A DNA stretch of 64,000 bases from Centroberyx gerrardi (GCF_048128805.1 NC_136016.1:5656001-5720000); one strand, 5' to 3'; positions 45,884 through 60,394 are shown, counted from the first letter of the stretch. Notes: generated from the sequence alone by a model not told the origin. Numbers and translations are program-made.

Positions 45884-47028
45884 GTTTTTCTCAGTTGCTT
45901 TGGTACATTTCTCAGATCAGAATTGAAATTCTCAAAACTACTTGTTCAACCTCCACATCATCTAGTCACTTGTGCACATCATAAAAGCAATTTCTCATTC
46001 TTTTGAACAAATTGCAAATGCTTTGGCACATTCATGCAAATGATTATGTACAATTGTCTGCTGTTTCCTACATTATCAATTGCTTATGTCATGTTGATCA
46101 AAATGTATTATACTGGTTCTCTGTTGAATAGTCTTACCCCCCAAAACATCTAGGCATTAGTTCATTGCATAAGTCATTACATGCAAAATGGTTGAACCAG
46201 TTATCATAATCTGTCAAGCATATTTTCTATACATTTCTATTAGACTTTTTTTGTAAATGTGTCCTGAATTGATGAATTGCTCTCAGGTGAATCTTGACTT
46301 TCACTAATGAAGGGGAATGTGTGAAGCGTTAGAGCAACCAATGATCAACCAGTTCTCTAAAATAGCAGACAGGCAGGAACGTCAGGAGGTGTAGAAAGAC
46401 TGCACTAATTCCCCATACAGCGCTGCATGTACAGTTCTGCCTAAGGGGTGTTTCCTATGTTTACATTTCTAATTTTGTATTTTTTTCCTTTGTGCTATGC
46501 AGTGCTGTGAAACAGTCTTGTCTTTTTCTTTTCTGTATCGCAATGACATGGTCTGTCAACAAATTACAGTACAAACAGTAAAAGCGTAAATGTGAATCCT
46601 GTCCAATCTCTTGCAATCATTCTCCCACATACAGTAATGTGTAACTTTGTACTGTTGAAATTGATATATGCCATACAGAAAAAGTGCAGCCTTGTGCATT
46701 TTCAATCATTGTCATCAAAACCTTAGCCATAGTTTACATCAGAAAATACTTACAGAGTACACTGTTATATTGACAACATGGCTAAGCATTTTGACTATCT
46801 TGTTTGTAAACAATGACACAAGGACTTGTCATTCTGATGGCACTGACATGTTCATTGACATAAATATTTACTTTTGAGAGAGACTAAGGATTTTGAGCAA
46901 GTTACGGGCTTTTGCAGGTAATCCATTGTGTGGTGCTGTTTGTACGAATTGTTTCGAGAAATGCACTTACTGTTTTGCAAATGTTAAGGATGATTCAAGA
47001 AATGTACCAAAGTGACTGAGAAAAACTG
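45884..47028. mobile_element. Non-autonomous Tc1-like element
   Basis: The left end TTTTTCTCAGTTGCTTTGGT with ACATTTCT, and the right end AGAAATGTACCAAAG with TGACTGAGAAAAAC, are inverted repeats bordered by TA. Between them there is no transposase, only AT-rich sequence. Confidence 0.75.
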
Positions 47029-47560
47029 TAATTGTCCTTGACCTCCCTCTTTGTTTTACTGTTTGTGTCTTGCTGTGCCTACGTTGCTTTTTGCTTTCAG
47101 TGTTGTTATCTTTTTGTGTTATTAGTAATGCCTTAAGTAAAGGCATGGCTCTGTCTACTAGGTGGAAGGATTTTCTTTCACTTGTGACAAGTCATGTCCC
47201 AGACCAGGATATGGCCATATATTTATGAAATGCCACTGCCTCGATGAATTGCTGATCTTGAATCAGTTTTTCTCTTTAAAGCCAATGGGCCTCATTCACG
47301 AAACTTTTCTTAAATTGTTCTTACTTTTGTTCTTAAGAAACATGCCTACGCAAAACCAACGTGGGATTCATGAAGCATGCGCAGAGTCTCTATTTTTGCG
47401 TATTCCAGGTGTATCTGATGATGAATGCCACTTGTTCTTTAATTGGATGCGCGTGCCTGTTGATGCTGATTAGCATAGGTAGACGCCCTGGCAACTCCAT
47501 AAAAGGCCTGCTGTCTGAAGGGTCGTGCGCAAATGGAAAGCATTACTGGAGTGGTGGAGA

Positions 47561-47967
47561 ATGGCAAACAGACCCAAGAAGAAAAATTCAAACTCTGAAA
47601 TACAAGTGTTGTTGTCGGGAGTGAACTTTTTAAAAGTGTAAGCGGTGGACTGACAGCAACTGAGAAAAAAAAAACATGGCAAGAAATTACTGATGCTGTC
47701 AATGCTGCAACATCAGAAACACACACCTTGAATTAAATGAAAAAGAAACGAAAGGTTGAAAAAGAAAGGTTTGACTTAAGTCAGGTTCGGGTTAGTCTAA
47801 TTCCAAATAGATTATTAGCTCCAGGCGGAGGGCAGGGCGCTGGGCTCTGTCAAAAGGATTGGGGGAATAATATGGAGACTGTGCTGTCAGGTGTCCAGTC
47901 ATCAGTGGAGTTGGACACTGGTTTAATTCAAGCAGCATCTCCATCTGATGGTAAGCTCAGACTTTAG
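47561..47967 (+). pseudogene. Harbinger Myb/SANT-like DNA-binding protein, frameshifted
   Basis: Opens MANRPKKKNSNSEIQVLLSG. After a frameshift around 47625 it continues GGLTATEKKKTWQEITDAVN and AATSETHTL, then (frame from 47737) KKKRKVEKERF and METVLSGVQSSVELDTG. This matches the Myb-like second protein of Harbinger elements. Broken by frame changes and stops. Confidence 0.7.
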
Positions 47968-48054
47968 ACTATATAATAATACTGTTGGTTTTGACTGTAG
48001 CTCTTGACAGGAGCTTTCTTCCTGCGGTGTCCAAGCACATCCAACAGCCTTCCA

Positions 48055-50199
48055 GGGCCCTGTTCCATAAAGCGAGTTTACCAAATAAGCCAGGCTTCTT
48101 TCGGTTAGTCTGACTCATTTGCAGTTGATTCGGTTCCATAAAGCAAGTTCAATATAGTTCAAGCTCAGTTACTATGGCAACTTATGCTGGGAAACTAACC
48201 TGGTCCGGGGCAGGCTAACTGTCAGGCTAAGCCTGAGTTGTTGCTTAACCAGAGTTCCTGTAACACTGACCCGACGGGAAAGCCATGATTTTACCACTGA
48301 CTTTCGGGCATATTATTTTACTGTATTAACCACTACCAGTCGAAAAATTAAAGTTCATAGAAAATCAACTTAAATAATAAATTAAATAAATTATACAATG
48401 ATAAGATATAGACCTATGTGTTTAATTATATGGTGATATCAAACGTTTAGGCTTATGTTACATAAAATATGTCTCAATCTAAATTACCCCAATAGAATGA
48501 CAATAGCTACATAAATAGTTAACAGTACAATTGCAAAAAATTATCTTGACCAGAAATGTAGTATCTTAATCCATATGCCTCTATCCTCTATTTGCCCGAT
48601 AGGAAACCATGTTTAAAAATGTATTGGTTAATGTATTGGTTAATACATTTAAAACAATGTCAAAAAGTAAACTTAGATGTGTTTAGTGGGTGTATGGTTT
48701 TTCAATCAATACAGTAAAGGTCTATAAATAAGGACCTCAACCCATGTGTCATTCTTTATCAGTCATGGCGTGTCCTTTCATTGATGAGTACTAGGTGGCA
48801 TGGATTCAGACGCTGTTCCCCCCTCTATTCCCTCAATGACTGGCCTCCCCCTGTTCAGCTCCAAGGCCAGCTCCTCTGCAGGAGTTAAGTGTGCTGGTGG
48901 TGCCCCTCCCCCTCCCCCTCCCCCGGTGCCAGCAACATCACTCTTCTTTTTTGCAGCTGCAATTAATAAACATCATGAGATTGGACAGTTCTAGCATCAA
49001 GCTGATTATGCTTAAGTGCTTATATAGACTATAGGCATACTTACCATTCTGAACAATATCTGGGGGGGGGGGGGGGGGGGGTAGAATTGGTGTGGGGGTC
49101 AGAAAAAAATAGTAATTTAAAACAAATTTCCTGCATCACCTAACCTCTTGGATTAAGTCATACAGCAACCCTGTATAATGTTAACTAAAACCAAAAATGT
49201 AAAATTATGTTATATTACTAGATTTCAGCATTGAGGTGCTTACATTCATGATTTTGCATAGGCATACTAACCTAAAAACCTATTATTGGGAATCGCGAGA
49301 AAGTTTCAGAGCGACAGACACAGAGCGTCCCCGTAACCATAGTAACTCACTCTCACTCCTGCCTGCGTGCGCACGGCGCGAGAGGAGAGGGAGAGACGCA
49401 GAAGAGCCGCGGACTGAGATTACTCTGAGCACCATGCATGGGAATAAATTACAATATAATAGATTTGTGTATATTTCTCGCTATTCAGATGGTCTGAATA
49501 ACTCTCTGCTGCACGGTGCTGCTCTGTCTCTCTTGTCTCGTGCGCTGTCAGTGTCAGTGTAATCGAAGGTGCCAGAACGCCGTTCCGGATCGTTCCGACC
49601 CACTTTAACCCCTGCGTATATATTAAACGAGTGAACATGTATACATTTGCAGCCTTGAGGTTTAATATCTATATATTCTTGTATAAGATATTTTAATAAC
49701 CTACAGGCTTTCTGTTCTTACTAACTGTTTGAATGCATTGTGCCCAAGATTTAATTTGGTTGTATCAAAATATTTTATTACATTTTAACTTAGTTGCTAC
49801 TTACGCATTCAATTGATCAGCAATTTCTTGCCAGGCTTTCTCTCTTGTTTTGTTTATGGCAGCTGTATTACCTTTTTTGGTTATTATATGTTTAATTTCT
49901 TCATATTTCTACTAATAAGCGCCGCTCGGTGGCCGTGAACATTGCCTCTCTCTCTTTACCGTTGCTTTTTGCCATGGTGTATCGATTTGATCCATGATCG
50001 ACCTCTCGGACTGCTAAAGAATGGCGTGCACACGCAATTATCTTGACTACTTGAACCTGTCTTGAATTAGTCTGATTGTGTGAACTTGAATTGAGCTTTA
50101 TGGAACCGCTTTAGTTCCGACTGATTTGTTAGGTTCATTCAAGTCAGGTTTTGGATTTTAATCCCCACTTTTCTTAGCGCGCTTTATGGAACGGGGCCC
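48055..50199 (-). mobile_element. ISL2EU/Harbinger-like element nested in the Harbinger
   Basis: The ends GGGCCCTGTTCCATAAAGCG and CGCTTTATGGAACGGGGCCC-type sequence are inverted repeats. Subterminal GGTTCCATAAAGC recurs at ~48132 and inverted near 50100. A minus-strand Myb/SANT-like segment is inside at 49806-49975. A 20-base G run is at 49062-49081. Confidence 0.7.
49806..49975 (-). pseudogene. Myb/SANT-like domain fragment
   Basis: From ATG 49975: MAKSNGKERE in one frame, FTATERRLLVEI, then with a one-base shift YEEIKHIITKKGNTAAINKT and REKAWQEIADQLNA. This resembles the NAIF1-type Myb/SANT domain of ISL2EU/Harbinger elements. It stops soon after. Confidence 0.6.
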
Positions 50200-51574
50200 C
50201 GCTCAGTATGCTGCGCTCGCTCTGTGGCGGAGCGAGTGCACGTATGATAATTATATGATCGCTGCTGAGGGGTCTGAAGGTTTATCAGTTGTGGCTTTAG
50301 CAATGTGGTCAAGGCAGAACCTCTATCACCTAGAGAAAAACTAGTCTTGAGAGTCTGGTTAATTTAACTTCCATTCAGTCCAATATGCGCCGTGCGTCTC
50401 CAGCAGCACCTGCTCAAGACGCACGGCACCCTGCTGTTCTGCAGCACCAACGAGTCGTGGCTCCCTCATGGACAGCTGGAAACCACATGTAGTAGGTTTA
50501 GGTTGGCGTCACAAATTAATTGAATGTTTATGGTGTGTTATTGTTTGCGATTTAAATAGGGAAAGCGTTTGGAGACGGTGCTTTGATGTGCACAGTCTAT
50601 TGCTCCTGTGGTAAGATAAGATAGAACTTTATTGATCAATACATAATATAATATGATAATATATATACGATACTAATTAATCACTCATGTTTCCAATTGA
50701 ATAGAATTGCCTATGAATTTGTTCATATCGGCCTAGCTTTGTTAATATGGTTATTATCACCAGGCTTACAAATGGCCTGAAACACATTTTGTTGTTGATA
50801 TGAGGTCTGGGACTGCTTTAATAGATTTCCCTTAAAGAATAAGGCATTTTAAGCAGAAACCACTTCATGCGTAATGCCCCACGCATGTTTCCAAACACAC
50901 ATAGATTTTGATCGTACCAAAGAACAAATTCAGGTAAGAAAAAAAATGATGAATGCCGAAATGTTCGTGGAAACGTTCGTAAGTACACTTTAAGATAAAA
51001 TCTGATGTACGCACGTTTCGTGAATGAGGCCCAATGTGAATGAGGTGGACAAGACGATTTCCTCACTGGCAACAGATCAGCACTCCTACACTGAACATTT
51101 TGATGTGAGTCCTGGTCCGGTGTCTGTGACACAGCACAAGGAATCTAGAACCAGCATATGGCAGAGAAATACAGACATGACATATGACATGCAAATCCTT
51201 CCTATAGGAAAATGGCATTTTCTGCCCATTTTTCTTAATATCAAGCAATGTGAGTGCAAGAGCAAGGTGTGTATCTCTCTCCAAGATGTAGCACCTAGAA
51301 TAAATGGTTGTCCAGAAGGTGCCTGAGACCTATTTGATTTACCACCAGTCAGCACTATTTGAATTGACAAATAGAAACACAAACACACAGGTCATCACTT
51401 CTGCTAAATTTCACATTTTCCACATGTATTTAATACATTTTTGTGTCGCTATTTACAATTTTGAACGGATGAGCTGTAATTAGAATTAGGACAAATAACT
51501 TTTTGTTGAAATCAGATGCAATACCCAAGGTGTGGGTGGTATGTGGTGCCAAGTTGCAGTCGTGCATAAATTGA

Positions 51575-51580
51575 TTTATT
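51575..51580 (-). terminator. Candidate radil poly(A) signal
   Basis: AATAAA on the minus strand about 390 bp after the radil stop codon. No other evidence. Confidence 0.3.
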
Positions 51581-51966
51581 TTGCTCTGGATTGACACCAA
51601 TGGTATTTGAAACCCAGCCTTCAATGTGTACAGAACAATCCAAATTTTTTGACATAAAAATGCCTCATCCACTGGAACACAGCATCAAATATACTCATCA
51701 ATGACTAAAACCATGCTATTATAAATCAAAAGGGCAAACTACTACAGTGAGCAACTGAAACCTCGGTCTGTATACACGATTCAACAAGGACATCAGCTCA
51801 TTTCATATAGTGCATTTGTGTCTTCTCAAGATCCACATCCTTATTTCAAAGTCCACATCCTAAACTTCAATGTTCAATAGGCTTTCATGGTGACCTTTAA
51901 GTGCACTTTGGGTCAATGACTTTAGGTAATTGAGAGTCTCTTGGTGAACAACTGCAGTGAATACAT

Positions 51967-54900
51967 TCAGCATTTGGTCTCTAAAGCCTTAGCCATCCAG
52001 TCAGATCTGGCCACCAGTAACCTCAGTCTGTCACCTGAAGACTGGATCAGTTCCTTACCGCTGAGAGAGAGAGAAAGGAAAAAAAAACAAAGAGATGCGA
52101 GAGATATAATGGAAGATATTATTAAATTTGGTGTTGTGTTTCATCATGAAACACCTACTGTATTATTTTCATATAAACTGCAACAAGTCTCTCCATGTCT
52201 GTTAGGTAAGGTTTTGAATACAAGTTTATCAGATGGTGGGGTTTTATCATTCCTCACCCAAGGTAGTCCAGCCCAAGCACACTGATCCCGTTAACAGCCA
52301 GGATCCTGTCTCCCGGTACGAGCTTCTCACACCGGGCCGCAGGAGAGTCCGGGACCACGGCCCGAATGAAGATACCGTTCATCCTCAGTGGCGTGTCCTG
52401 GAACATGGGTCGAAACATCAAGAGGATATGGCTTCACACAACACAACAAAGCCAAGCTTTCACTCATCCCTATTGCAAGTTTGAATCATGACTGTTTATG
52501 CTTATGCTGTCAAGAGACTGGCTCGCGGTCTGGAGATCTTAGTTAATGCTGCACTGCATGTTTGTGGCACCAAATGGCAGTGAGAGGTTAATTTGAACTT
52601 TAATACCCAGAAATCCTGTAACGTGAATGTAAAATTTCCATACTGACACCAAAGTTTAATTTGGGAAAATAGGGCAAATCCATTTAATTAGTGGGGATGG
52701 GACTCCCTTCTCTGTTGCAGCCCCACCTTGTGATTTAGGCTGATAAGACAGGTGTATTTTCACATGACAATCTGGTATAGTATAGCTTTAACATGAATTA
52801 TAAAGGATCACATTTGCAACTTGATATTTTGACCAGCAGGAGGGAGTGTTATGCAGATAGTGACGGGGAGGGTAAACTGAATGGTTGTCCCAAGGCCTTT
52901 TACTGCTGGATGGAAAAGATTAAACATATGCTCCAGAACAAACACTGAGCATTTTCCTCTGCGTCTTTCAATAACACTCTGGACCACCGTGCTGAGGGCG
53001 CCACACTGAGGGAGGAGAGAGGTTTCAGAGCATTATGCAAAAAAAGATAACAACTGAATTCCAACCTTTGTAACTGAATTTCTTCTCTCCTTAATCTGCA
53101 CTTCTCAGAATTGGCACTGAATATGGTAGTGTCGTCATTCTCAAGGACAATTTGTTGAAATCCAGTGTTGATGACAGTTAGTAGATAAAGTAGATGAAAG
53201 ACAAAAGTCGAGCCTACTGGGATGCATCTCCAGAAATCTCAAGGCAGACAGTTCAGCAATCATTAGAGCTTTTCTGGATTTCACCTTTCACCTGGCAGTC
53301 TCTTAAACGCAATCGGAGTAACCTGGGAGGTCCAGCTGACTTAAGAGGAGACTGACATTGGGAGTTATTGCCCAGGGTTAGACCTATATATTGGTTTGCT
53401 AATATATCAGGCTGATATTGCCCTTTCATTAAATATCAAATATTGGCCAGTCATGTCATCCACCTCTGATATGATGGAGGTTACTCCCTGATCTCAGCTA
53501 CATAAAAAACTCTCTGAAACCTGCAATGAATTTGCACATTTTATTCATTTATTCAATTGTTTATGTTTTTTTGGGGGGAAATTAATTATTTTTAAGGCAG
53601 TATCTTCTATCACTGAACAGGTTGGTAGGTCACCCTGCCTTAAGGAGCTGCCACCCCACATAAAATAATTTCATTATCCTGGGTTTCAGTGGAGAGTTTT
53701 AGTGTCCCATGATGGTCTAAATGTTGTTTCAGAGGCTTGAAAATGGTCAAATATAAAGATATTGAATATCGGCAGCTTCAATCCAAAAATATCAGTATCA
53801 GTACCGGCCTTCAAAAACCCATATTAATTGAACCATATTATTGTCTGTTTGGATGAAACCCCAGTCACGGCTAGCAGTAGCTAATTGCAGGTAATCAATC
53901 AATTAATTGTGATTCACAACGACTCTTTCACTCACCCTTGCGTCAACCAGAGCAAGGCCAAGACCTCGGTCACCCCGCTCCAGCTCCAGGCTAAAAACCT
54001 CTTCATCGTTATTGTCATCATCGTCGTCCTCCACCTCTTCCTCCTCCTCCTCCTCCTCCTCTTTGAGCTCCACAATTCTTCTCATATTGGTGCAGTCGGA
54101 TTTCAAACAGTCTGCTGTCAATGCAGCCAGACATTCAGACACTAATCCACCTAAGAATAAAATAGAGGACGATCATCTGAATGTTCCTTCCGAGCAAGAA
54201 AAGTGAAGAGACCTGCAGGAGGAAAGAAAAGATCTCATTTTACCTTCCTCATGTGCGTCTACACCAGAGGACCAGGGATGTGTCTCACTGTCGGCCCCCA
54301 TCCGTTTATCTTGGTCTTCCTTCTCCAGGTCGACAAGCTCCAGGTTGTGGGGGGTGTTGGGCGGGGTGAGGAGACAGGAGGGGTCCAGAGCCGACCTCCT
54401 AGGCCCGGTGGCCTCGGTCTCCCTGGTCTGCAGCTCCAGACTCCTCAGCTTCTGGGACAGAAGGAGGGCGCCACAGGCGCTGAACTCATCTAGGTAGTGG
54501 GTGGAGGAGGGAGAGGGGGGTGATGGGGGCGAGGCAGGAGAATGGGCTGAGGGGCTCTGGACAGCAGTCTGACGTAGGACCACCTCGACTGGTGATGAAT
54601 CCAAGGATTCCAGACTGGCTTTTGGAAGGATATCCATCTTAATCAGTTTAGCCTCTATAGGAATGGCAGAACCCTGGAGGACAAATAGCATCAGAACAAT
54701 GGAGGTGATTAATTGCAAAGGAAAGCGTTTGTGAAATGGCATATTTAAAGCTACACTAGGCAACTTTGAGCGTTGGCGCCCCCAAATGACAAGAAGAGGA
54801 AAGTGTTAGAATTTTGCAGACTTCAAAACCCAGAAATCCTGTAAAGTGATGTCAGTAAACTGCATACAGCATGCTCATGTTTTTACCAACCCAGCCAGTC

Positions 54901-57900
54901 TGTGATGCTTTATACCAAAAAATACCAAAGGGACGAGAGAGCCAAAAGCTTGTGTGTATCATAAAAATCTTGCCTAGTGCAGCAGTAATTGACACATTAT
55001 TCACATTTTCCAGCATATTAACTGAAGCCTGATTCTACATATTTTCATGTATTTAGCCAATAGCATAATAAAGGTTTTTGTACCTGTGGCCTCCCAATAG
55101 CTGTGTCCCCATAGGAATGTGAGTGTGAGAGGGTGGAGATGAGCTCTTTGAGCCTGTCCAGCTGCTTCCTCAGGGCCGAGTCTGTTACTGCCCTTCTCAG
55201 CTGGAGCTGGTAACCCCCGCCTGGCAGCACTAGCGGGTGGTGGGTGTCAAAACTCTCCAGGATATCAGCTGAGGAAGGGAGGGGGACACATAAAAATTAA
55301 AAAGGAAAATCGTGCAAATGGCTGTATAAATAGACAAAAACAAAACAAAACAAAAAAAAAAAGAGAATCTCGCAGATTTCCACTTTAATAATTGGTATTG
55401 TAAACTGAGTCAGGAATATTATAGGCCCACAGCATGTTGACCTCTCACCGGTTTTGTGTGCTGCAGCGTGTTCCTGTGCAGATGGAGCCCAGGTATGTGG
55501 GCAAGAAGAGGCTGGGCTGTAAAGACTCAGCAGGTGGTTCAGCTGGGCTGGACTCAGGGCAGGGTAGTCAGAGCGCAGGGACACCCACGAAGTCTACACA
55601 CACACACACGCAGGACCAGGGATTCATGGCAAGATAGAAAACAGTATATTAATCAACTCATGTTTGAATGAATGATGTTCCACTCACAAACGATCATTCA
55701 TTCATTGTTTGCGGTATAATTACCACCCCCCCCACCCCCCACCCCCCCACCTCCCTGGTGTCGCTTCATGCATGTTTGTTTTCTCTTTGGCTTTATTGAT
55801 GAGGATAAACATATTGTTAGTGATTTTTCCCACAGGCCTTTCACTCCTTCCACCATCTGCCATCACTAGAAACTCATAAAACAGCGCCCTCTTCCTGTTT
55901 TGTGCTGTAAAACAATATGACTTTTTGCAGTAAATCCAGCAGATTTCCTGTGAAATCCAACCCGGTGGTACACCATGTAAAATGCAGTATAGAGGTCAAT
56001 AGAGAATGCCACTCTTCTTTGCAATGGTCTTGTTTGTTTACTGTAGTTATACTAATGTCACAAAATGAATGTGGTATTCATTGATGTTAAAATGCTACAC
56101 ATAGCACCATTAAAGCTAAAACACTTTAGAAGATGAATTCTAAACAGAGGGAAATCTCAAAAGAACAATCCATCTCTCACACAACATAAAGAAAATGCAT
56201 GATGGGAAAACCTTTTTTGTCCACCATGTGTTGAGTAACTTTGTGTCCATTTGTGTGTGTGCTTGTGTGTGTTCACCTGCAGCAGGTTCTCCCTAGGCGT
56301 GGCCAGTAGATTGACAGCTGAGGATAGTGTATGTGTGTGCTCTAAGGCCAGTTCTCCCAATCCAGAACCAGCTCCATGGGCCCAGTCCAGGAGCAAATCA
56401 AGATTGGCCCGGATGCGCACGCCTCTGGACCACTGGTAGAAACCTGTCTCAGAGCCTTTATAGACATTGTGCGAAAATGATTCATGAAATCAAATATTCA
56501 CTCAGGTTTTGATTCTACAGAAGTGTGTATGTTTTTGTCTTTTGAATGTGTACAGGGTGCTTGCTGTGTGGGTCTGTGTGTGTTTGTAGGCATGCATGAG
56601 TGTGTGCCTGCATTATTCTTGCGTGTACCTCTCTCCATGAGTGTGTTGAAGAGCGAGGCGTTGATGAAGTAGAAGAGGTAGGCGAGGAGCTGAGAGGAGA
56701 GCTCTGGGTGGAGCTGACAGTCCAGCAGCAGTCGCCTGGTCTCAGTCAGGACCTGCAGAACCTGCTTGGTCTCACCAGGGACACGCAGTGCACCGCTACC
56801 CAGGACCCAAGCACTCCGGCCAGGAATCTGCGGCTCAGCGCTCTCCCTGAAGGGGTTGCAGTCCAGAAGGCCTGGCAGGATGGGGTACAGGACCTGATAA
56901 GACAGAGGTAGGTGATTGTCACTGAAGTGTGAAAGGGAACTGTGCTGCACGGTTTAAAGGATACGTTTGTCAATTTTGGACCTACATATAATTTGTCTCT
57001 TAAATACCTGTAGAACTTGGACCCACAGAGAATATTGACTCCAGAGTCAGCTGTTGGTTGAAATGGCGAGATCCATTGCTAGGCCTCTTGCTGCTAACAA
57101 TAAGTCCAAACAGGGTTTGTCAAAATATCTCCAAAAAAGCCAGTCTGTGAAAACGATATGGCGACCAACCGACATATTTCTATCCACAGCCTGGAAAGCA
57201 GCAGCACCGCACCATTTGCACTCATTGGATCATCTTCTACCAAACTCTAACCGGCTCCATGTGCAATTGTTTACAGTCTGACTTGACCATCAGCGAAACT
57301 AGATCACCCCGCCAGTAATGCACTTTTACCCCAGAGCAGTCTGTGCTGTGGCAGAGAAAAATAGTTCTGTGATTTCTTGATTAGTGAAAGTGTGCATGAA
57401 GGCGGAATTGTCATGTTTACTCTCAAATCTCCTGTTAAGCCAACAAACTGCTTTTTGGGGATATTTTGACAAACTTTATTTAGACTCATTGTCAACAGCA
57501 AGAGGCCTAGCAACGGAGTTTGCAACCAACAGCTGACTTGGGACAGCTGACTCGGGACAGCTGACTCGGAGTCAATATTCTCTGTGGGTCCAAGTACTAC
57601 AGGTATGTAAGAGACAAATTAAATATAGGTCCAAAATCGCCAAACTTATCCTTTAAGAGTGATTTCCTCATCCATGTCGAACTGGAGATTTGTTGACAAT
57701 TCATGTGGGATAATTTGAGGTCGGAAAAGTTAACGTTGTGCGGTGGATGTTCTGATCACTGGGATAAACCAAAGCATGTAACCCTCTAACCCAGATCGTT
57801 TCAGACCACCCATAATGTCTCTACATGTCTGGCTCTCTCTGGCTCTCTCACGATTACATACACATATCTGTTATAAGATTAGACTGACACAAGCAGCAAC

Positions 57901-60339
57901 CCACTGCCACAGAAATCAGCAGAAAGAGAGAGAGAGTCTGTAGCATTTCCTCCATTTCAGCCAAAGCTCCTTGCTGTTCTTCAGAGCAAGGCCTGGACAA
58001 CGATAGCTTTGTTCGGGCTAATTGTACACAGACATCCCCCTTCCCCTCCAATCCCACTCCTACACCCACCAAGCTTCCTTGGCCAGCGCCAGCCATAGAT
58101 CCACATTCCTAAAAAGCTGAATATGGCTCATGTGGGCTTGGCATGGCCCAGCGACAGGACTGCTGAGTGAAGAGTTTTGAAGGAATCCACCCGAGCAGAT
58201 CATTTTACATTTACTGTAAGGCCCTGCAGGGTGAGCCCGAACAGTAGAACATAGAGAGCCACGGCTCCCATCACATGAGACAATGGAAATGGGTGAGCAT
58301 GAAGCCAAATAATGTTCCAGTGTTTCTGGTTGGAAAATGTCACTCAGTGGAACCGACCAAGACAGGACTCATTCAGACAACAACCCTCGCTCGTTCTGTT
58401 CCCTGGATCCAGAGATTGCCACATGTATCCATGGCACTTATTATCCCCTGGTGAAAAAACAGAGTGTGTGTGCGCTGTGTTTTCTATCTGCCCGCCTGCC
58501 GATGTGTGCATCCATTATGACGCACAAGTAAACACGCAGTCTGTCCGCAAGCCTGGATCAATGCGTCTGTATTCATCACGACACATCCTCTGGTGGGAAT
58601 AGCCAGTCACCAATGGCGCCTTTTGTTTTCCATCCCACAGCAGTTACCCTCGCTCCAGATGGACAAGCATGAAATGCCCCAAAAAGCAAACACAGATTTA
58701 GCAAGATGGAATACTTACTTTGGGGGAGTCTCTTGGGCTTACTTCAGGTTGTGTTTGGATTTAGACTTGAATTTGCTCTGAATAAGGTGGGGTTAGCGTC
58801 ACTTTCTGTGGGACCCCCTTGTTCGAGGGAAGGTAAAACAAGAAGGAGTATTGAGAGCTAGAGAAAAAAACGTATGTCTTGTTCGCTCTTTCTCTGGTCT
58901 GGCTTGTCTACACTGTCAAACTGAGATGTTAAAGTCCCCTTGCACAAACTGGATCCTCATTCAGACACGCTGCAGTAAACCCAGATATAAATCAATAGAC
59001 TTAAGTGCATCTCTGCACTAGTGAAGGGAACGGAAAGATGCTAGAATAAATCATTAGCCCTTAGTCGGGTTATACATTAGCTTGACACTGGTGGCTTTAG
59101 TACATTCCTCACATTATTGGGTCCGGTTGGCCTGTCAGTCCTGGAGAGATGTGGATTAGAGCCTAGCGACTCCTGACAGGTATGATGGATGAGAAAGTCA
59201 TGCCTGGAATAACTGGCATGACCACAGAAGTCCAAGGAAACAAGCACAAAAGAGCAAGAAGCCAGACAATGTCAATAAAACATCAAACTTGCATTACATA
59301 CTGTAAGTCACAACTTTATGAGACCTATTATATTTCGGGATTATTTCTTCATTTACTGACACAAGACATCTGGAAGTCATTTGGTTCATCGGGCTGACCC
59401 GCATTCCACCATAAGAGAGATGGAGGCTGACTGATGGCAGGTAGTTCGATAACCACATCCTCCTGAATCGAGAAAAATATGCGAGGCACCAACTCTGCAG
59501 GACGGCTACTATTCAGGAATTTCTATAGTTTCCTCCTCAGAGACGCGGTACGCAGACTTTGTACCTCCAGCTTCCTTCCTGAAGGGGAAATCTTTATCGA
59601 GGATGCCTAGAACCTTTCTTTCTAGTGAGCACACAGTCCATCTCAGTTCCTGTTGGCAGAGCATGTGAGACCTTGGCTAATGCTATCTCTGACGTGGCTA
59701 AATGCGTGACATGACTTCCCTTCGCCCTGGCCCTGTTCTCTTGCATTAGGTGTTGCTGGCTAGGAGCATCCAGGTCACCGGTGGGGTATACGCTGAATCA
59801 GTTAAGAAGTCTAGTTATACTCTTAGGAGGGAGAAATGTTCCAAAAATGAACGTGTCAGATGACATCAGATGCACTTTAATAGGCTGATTTGTATTTTCT
59901 GGACGGTTTTTCGACCCACACCCACTCAGCTCAACTGGAAAGCTGTCTGAAACCTCCCTGGCAAGATTCCATGTAGAGGGTGTGGTGGAGGGCTTCACTG
60001 AATACTGAACACCACTGGCCACTATTGCTACAATGCAATGCCACTTTCTCTCTCTCTTAATTCTTTCTATTATTCTACGGTAGGTCTATTGTACATCTAC
60101 AATATTTAAAGCTACACTAGGTAACTTCGCACTTTAGCGGTTCGCGCTGTTTCCGGTCAACCTGTGTCTCTGTTCTTTATAAACATAACACATTTCTTTG
60201 TATATCGATCTTATCGAAGTTAAATGTGTCTTGTACGATATTTGAATACCTGACTTCTGCTCACAGCCTTTCTAATCAACTGAAATATTGGAGGTCACAA
60301 AGTTCACCTGGCAGCACTTGGAGACCACAAGCTAATCAC

Positions 60340-60394
<55 letters not shown>

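Larger units (their letters stand above)
47287..51032 (+). mobile_element. PIF/Harbinger transposon (3.7 kb) with nested element
   Basis: The ends GGGCCTCATTCACGAAAC and GTTTCGTGAATGAGGCCC are perfect inverses, flanked by the 3-bp repeat AAT (47284-47286 and 51033-51035), the duplication size of Harbinger. A degenerate Myb-like gene lies at 47561-47967. A second element (48055-50199) sits inside. The DDE transposase ORF was not recognised. Confidence 0.85.

Noticed and set aside
51024..51326. Open plus-strand frame beginning just inside the right end of the Harbinger
   Set aside because: Reading continues only ~30 bases upstream when the Harbinger is removed, no domain is visible, and there is no splice support. 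Treated as chance.
54012..54206. Plus-strand poly-Ser/Leu ORF
   Set aside because: Antisense shadow of the Radil acidic exon, whose splice phases fit on both sides.
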